Shown in pieces: positions 61,066 through 64,000 of a DNA stretch of 64,000 bases. The position numbers and the translations under genes are program-made. Numbering within the stretch: position 1 is the first letter of the stretch; every line of letters begins with the position of its first letter. Source of the DNA: Flavobacteriaceae bacterium MAR_2010_72 (GTDB lineage: Bacteria; Bacteroidota; Bacteroidia; Flavobacteriales; Flavobacteriaceae); NCBI GenBank assembly GCA_003550275.1, contig QXCW01000002.1:1798001-1862000 (forward strand), written 5' to 3'. The notes under the pieces were generated by a model. That model did not search any database. It was not told the DNA's origin and was given only the letters and a program-made list of their open reading frames with translations.

Positions 61066-63729
61066 TTAAAACAGAGTAATCTGGCCTTTACCGTCTCGAC
61101 TTCCAGCATCATCATCGTCGGACGCTTTTGATTCTTGTTTGTCGCTACTTGTTTCATTTTCAGAATCATTAGAGACTTCTGTTTCATCAACAACTTCAAT
61201 CTCCTCTGCAGGTGTTTCCTCTGGAGCTTCATAAGGCAAAGGATCTAAAAGATTGATCTGATTTACCTTCTCTTTTGTAAGCTGATTTCCTATTGCTGTT
61301 ATTCCTTTTATGGCTATGAATTCTTCAAGGTTTACAATGAGATTGTCTTTTCTCTCTTTGCCTCGTTCCTTGGTAAATTCAACTTCGGCGACAGGCTTCC
61401 AATCTGTGGAAACAATTTCTAAATTTGATTTGGAATGTTCAGAAATAAAGACTTCTTCCTTATTTTCATTTTCAATAAGAAACCGTTTTACAAAATAACG
61501 TTCTTTTTCTCCATCAAAATAGATTACCGAAATAGGTTTTTTAGGAATCCATTTTTCGAGTACAATCATGTCGTCGTCAAAATGCGTGGTCAGTTCTGGT
61601 AAAATGGTTTTTACCGTGCCTGATTGTGTAATAACTAGCAATCTATCTTCGCCTCTAAATTCACCAATCAATTCACCGCGCTCATCAACATTTAAGCGTT
61701 GTACGGCATCGTCAAACCATATTTTGCGCGGCTTTAAGGTAGAAACTCCTTTTTCCTTGAGTTCTATTTTCTTAACTGAATATTTGGTCACTAAATTTCC
61801 TTTTGAAGCACGACCTTTTATGAGAACCTCGGCAAAATCTAAATCCCACTTCAGTTTTTTAATACTACCTACCTGACGCAGGAATACTGTAACGACTTCG
61901 GCTTCACCATTTGGATTGGCAGAAAAATACCAAACAACAGAATTAGAGTTGCCATTGGTCAAATCATATTCCTTATCGCGAGTAGTGCCTGTAACATAAA
62001 AACGCTTCACATAAGTTGGTCCGCCTTTTCCATCACGATAAATCATGTTGTAAATAGTACGCTTATCTTTTTTCTTGAATACGGCAACATGAATGATATC
62101 CTTACCAACAAAGGTTTTGGAATCAACCTTGGTAATCATCATTTTCCCGTCCTTGGTGAAGACGATTATATCATCAATATCACTACAATCACACACATAT
62201 TCATCACGTTTTAAGGATGTTCCAATAAAGCCTTCTTCTCTATTGACATAGAGTTTTGTGTTTCGGATTACCACTTTTGTAGCATCAACATCATCAAATG
62301 TGCGTATTTCGGTTTTACGTTCTCTGCCAGCGCCATAATCCTTTTTCAAACGAGAAAAATAAGCAATAGCGTAGTCTATTAAATTGGCTAAATGATCCTT
62401 CATTTGTGCAATTTGATCTTCTAACGCATCAATTTTTTGTTGTGCCTTATCAATATCAAATTTTGAAATACGCTTAATACGGATTTCAGTCAAGCGAACA
62501 ATATCGTCTTCTGTAATGGCTCGCTTCAAATGCTTGATATGTGGCTGAAGTCCTTTATCAATGGCTTGAATTACGCCTTCCCAGGTTTCTTCTTCCTCAA
62601 TATCGCGATAAATACGTTTTTCTATAAAAATACGCTCCAATGAAGCGAAATGCCATTGTTCTTCCAACTCATTAAGCTTAACTTCTAAATCGCTTTTTAA
62701 AAGCTGAACAGTATTGTCTGTTGAGCGTCTCAACATTTCTGAAACACCAACAAACAGAGGCTTATTATCTTCGATTACACAGCCTAAAGGAGATATAGAA
62801 ACTTCACAATTTGTAAATGCGTAAAGCGCATCTATAGTTTTGTCAGGTGAAATCCCAGAAGGCAAATGTACCAAGATCTCAACATCGGCTGCTGTATTAT
62901 CCTCTATTTTCTTAATTTTGATTTTGCCTTTATCATTTGCCTTTAAGATAGAATCAATTAAAGTTGAGGTGTTAGTGCTAAAAGGAATTTCAGTAATAAC
63001 AAGTGTGTATTTATCTAATTGAGAAATTTTTGCACGCACTCTAACTCGGCCACCACGCATTCCATCATTATAATTGCTGAAATCGGCAATTCCAGCTGTT
63101 GGAAAATCTGGATATAGCGTAAAGCGCTTACCATTTAAATGTTTTATAGAAGCTTCAATAAGTTCAATGAAATTGTGGGGTAATATTTTTGTGGACAAAC
63201 CAACCGCAATTCCTTCTCCACCTTGTGCTAACAATAAAGGAAACATGACGGGCAGATTTACAGGCTCTTTACGACGACCATCATAACTGGCCTGCCAACC
63301 TGTAATTTTCGGGTTATAAACAACGTCTAAAGCAAATTTTGATAGTCTTGCTTCAATATATCGAGATGCGGCTGCACTATCTCCTGTTAATATATTCCCC
63401 CAGTTTCCTTGGGTGTCAATCAATAAATCTTTTTGTCCGATTTGAACCATAGCATCGGCTATGCTGGCATCACCGTGAGGGTGATACTGCATGGTATGAC
63501 CTACAATGTTCGCCACTTTATTGTAGCGACCATCATCAAGATCCTTCATGGAGTGCATGATACGGCGTTGTACTGGCTTGAAGCCATCTTCAATAGCCGG
63601 AACTGCCCGCTCTAAAATTACATAAGATGCATAATCTAAAAACCAATCTTTGTACATTCCGGTAACCCTTGTAATGGTTTCCTGGTTGTCCTCATGTTCA
63701 GTGTTCAAGTCGTCGTTCTCTTCTATCAT
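61066..63729 (-). CDS. parC: DNA topoisomerase IV subunit A
   Basis: ParC is the DNA-cleaving subunit of the type IIA topoisomerase that separates replicated chromosomes. The 887-residue protein has the N-terminal breakage-reunion domain. The catalytic Tyr lies in AASRYIEARLS near 121, the quinolone-resistance region reads HPHGDASIADAMVQIG near 83, and the C-terminal region carries beta-pinwheel blades. The acidic tail (after about 830) is Glu/Asp-rich. The C-terminal blades lack a clear GyrA box, favouring ParC over GyrA. Its start overlaps the stop of the upstream gene (TAATG), so translation is coupled. Confidence 0.93.
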   Translation of the reverse strand: MIEENDDLNTEHEDNQETITRVTGMYKDWFLDYASYVILERAVPAIEDGFKPVQRRIMHSMKDLDDGRYNKVANIVGHTMQYHPHGDASIADAMVQIGQKDLLIDTQGNWGNILTGDSAAASRYIEARLSKFALDVVYNPKITGWQASYDGRRKEPVNLPVMFPLLLAQGGEGIAVGLSTKILPHNFIELIEASIKHLNGKRFTLYPDFPTAGIADFSNYNDGMRGGRVRVRAKISQLDKYTLVITEIPFSTNTSTLIDSILKANDKGKIKIKKIEDNTAADVEILVHLPSGISPDKTIDALYAFTNCEVSISPLGCVIEDNKPLFVGVSEMLRRSTDNTVQLLKSDLEVKLNELEEQWHFASLERIFIEKRIYRDIEEEETWEGVIQAIDKGLQPHIKHLKRAITEDDIVRLTEIRIKRISKFDIDKAQQKIDALEDQIAQMKDHLANLIDYAIAYFSRLKKDYGAGRERKTEIRTFDDVDATKVVIRNTKLYVNREEGFIGTSLKRDEYVCDCSDIDDIIVFTKDGKMMITKVDSKTFVGKDIIHVAVFKKKDKRTIYNMIYRDGKGGPTYVKRFYVTGTTRDKEYDLTNGNSNSVVWYFSANPNGEAEVVTVFLRQVGSIKKLKWDLDFAEVLIKGRASKGNLVTKYSVKKIELKEKGVSTLKPRKIWFDDAVQRLNVDERGELIGEFRGEDRLLVITQSGTVKTILPELTTHFDDDMIVLEKWIPKKPISVIYFDGEKERYFVKRFLIENENKEEVFISEHSKSNLEIVSTDWKPVAEVEFTKERGKERKDNLIVNLEEFIAIKGITAIGNQLTKEKVNQINLLDPLPYEAPEETPAEEIEVVDETEVSNDSENETSSDKQESKASDDDDAGSRDGKGQITLF

Positions 63730-64000
63730 TAACTATTTGATTTTTTATTTAATTTGATCATTTTGCTCAATGACTGCCTAATATATCTTCTTTTCTTTCT
63801 AGTTACAAGAGTGACATTGAAGACCTCTTTACGTTGATTGCCTTTTCGGTCTTTGACATAAATAACAAGCGTTTTATAAAATAGGTAGTTGTAAAATTTA
63901 TAGGCTACTAAATTTTCCTTGTTAAATTCTATTTTGTGTTCCCTATAATTGAAATGATCAGACAGTAATAATCCTTTATTTATAATTACCACTTTAACCC
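63729..64000 (-). CDS. Unidentified protein, C-terminal part (cut by window edge)
   Basis: The frame is open from the window edge to a stop that overlaps the parC start by one base. About 90 residues are visible, basic and Lys/Tyr-rich, ending SKMIKLNKKSNS. An internal GTG (63992) could be a start, but the open frame makes a longer upstream gene more likely. Tight coupling with parC supports it being a real gene. I cannot assign a family; parE would not be expected to end this way. Confidence 0.5.
   Translation of the reverse strand, partial: VKVVIINKGLLLSDHFNYREHKIEFNKENLVAYKFYNYLFYKTLVIYVKDRKGNQRKEVFNVTLVTRKKRRYIRQSLSKMIKLNKKSNS

Noticed and set aside
1-64000. CRISPR arrays, insertion sequences, prophage genes, tRNA or rRNA genes
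   Set aside because: No repeat-spacer pattern, transposase, integrase, cloverleaf-like sequence or rRNA stretch was seen in reading either strand.

Overview
The window is 64 kb of chromosome from a member of the Bacteroidota, most likely a marine Flavobacteriaceae. The grounds are AT-rich DNA, almost no Shine-Dalgarno sequences, many promoter boxes of the Bacteroidota form TAnnTTTG, and family-typical genes: porX, bshA, a fused lpxC-fabZ, a bifunctional hisB, a GH3-beta-lactamase fusion, and an LptD-RidA pair. Genes are densely packed and essentially all are housekeeping or core accessory genes. I found no phage, insertion sequence, CRISPR array, rRNA or tRNA.

Layout. 1-3937 (minus): leucine operon leuC-leuD-(second leuA-like)-leuB, with leuB cut by the window edge. 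4239-14493 (minus): bshA, a GH3/beta-lactamase exported enzyme, serB, and a run reading amidase, MlaD-type protein, two Fe-S electron-transfer proteins and a small conserved protein. 14604-17761 (plus): lptD and ridA. 17765-22017 (minus): a membrane TPR protein and an M28-like peptidase. 22171-28448 (plus): guaC, then an operon rich in RNA-modification enzymes (PPIase, rsmE, DUF4159, TrmH-type, AI-2E-type permease, THUMP-like methyltransferase, TfoX). 28443-36450 (minus): complete his operon hisGDCBHAF(IE) ending in a truA-type gene and preceded by a leader peptide and attenuator. 36516-40136 (minus): prohibitin-type protein, VWA membrane protein, fabG. 40244-45946 (minus): sucD and the lipid A cluster lpxD, lpxC-fabZ, lpxA, efp, lpxD-like. 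46041-51856: an HD hydrolase opposite porX, then tsaE, a 48-residue exported peptide, a small membrane protein, ald and a DUF4258 protein. 51873-54479 (plus): amino-sugar dehydratase/aminotransferase pair. 54476-59114: proline dehydrogenase, aroB, DinB, Lrp/AsnC regulator and an M14 peptidase. 59407-64000: an XRE regulator, a small lipoprotein, TerC, parC and a cut gene.

The strongest non-coding signal is upstream of hisG. A leader ORF (36355-36411, minus) encodes 18 residues, five of them His, four in a row. It is followed by a 12-bp terminator hairpin with a T-run, and a 9-bp antiterminator pairing can be written between the end of the leader ORF and the terminator. The same operon ends with a truA-family gene. 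In Salmonella, truA is hisT, whose loss derepresses the his operon through attenuation, so a tRNA-modification/attenuation loop may be encoded within one operon here. A 13-bp inverted repeat between the terminator and hisG adds a further possible structure.

Other points worth attention: paired TTACAnnTGTAA operators over the promoters of an XRE regulator and a divergent M14 peptidase; a 48-residue exported peptide overlapping the next gene out of frame; an alanine-dehydrogenase-like protein that appears to lack two canonical catalytic residues; and two LpxD-type acyltransferases in one operon.
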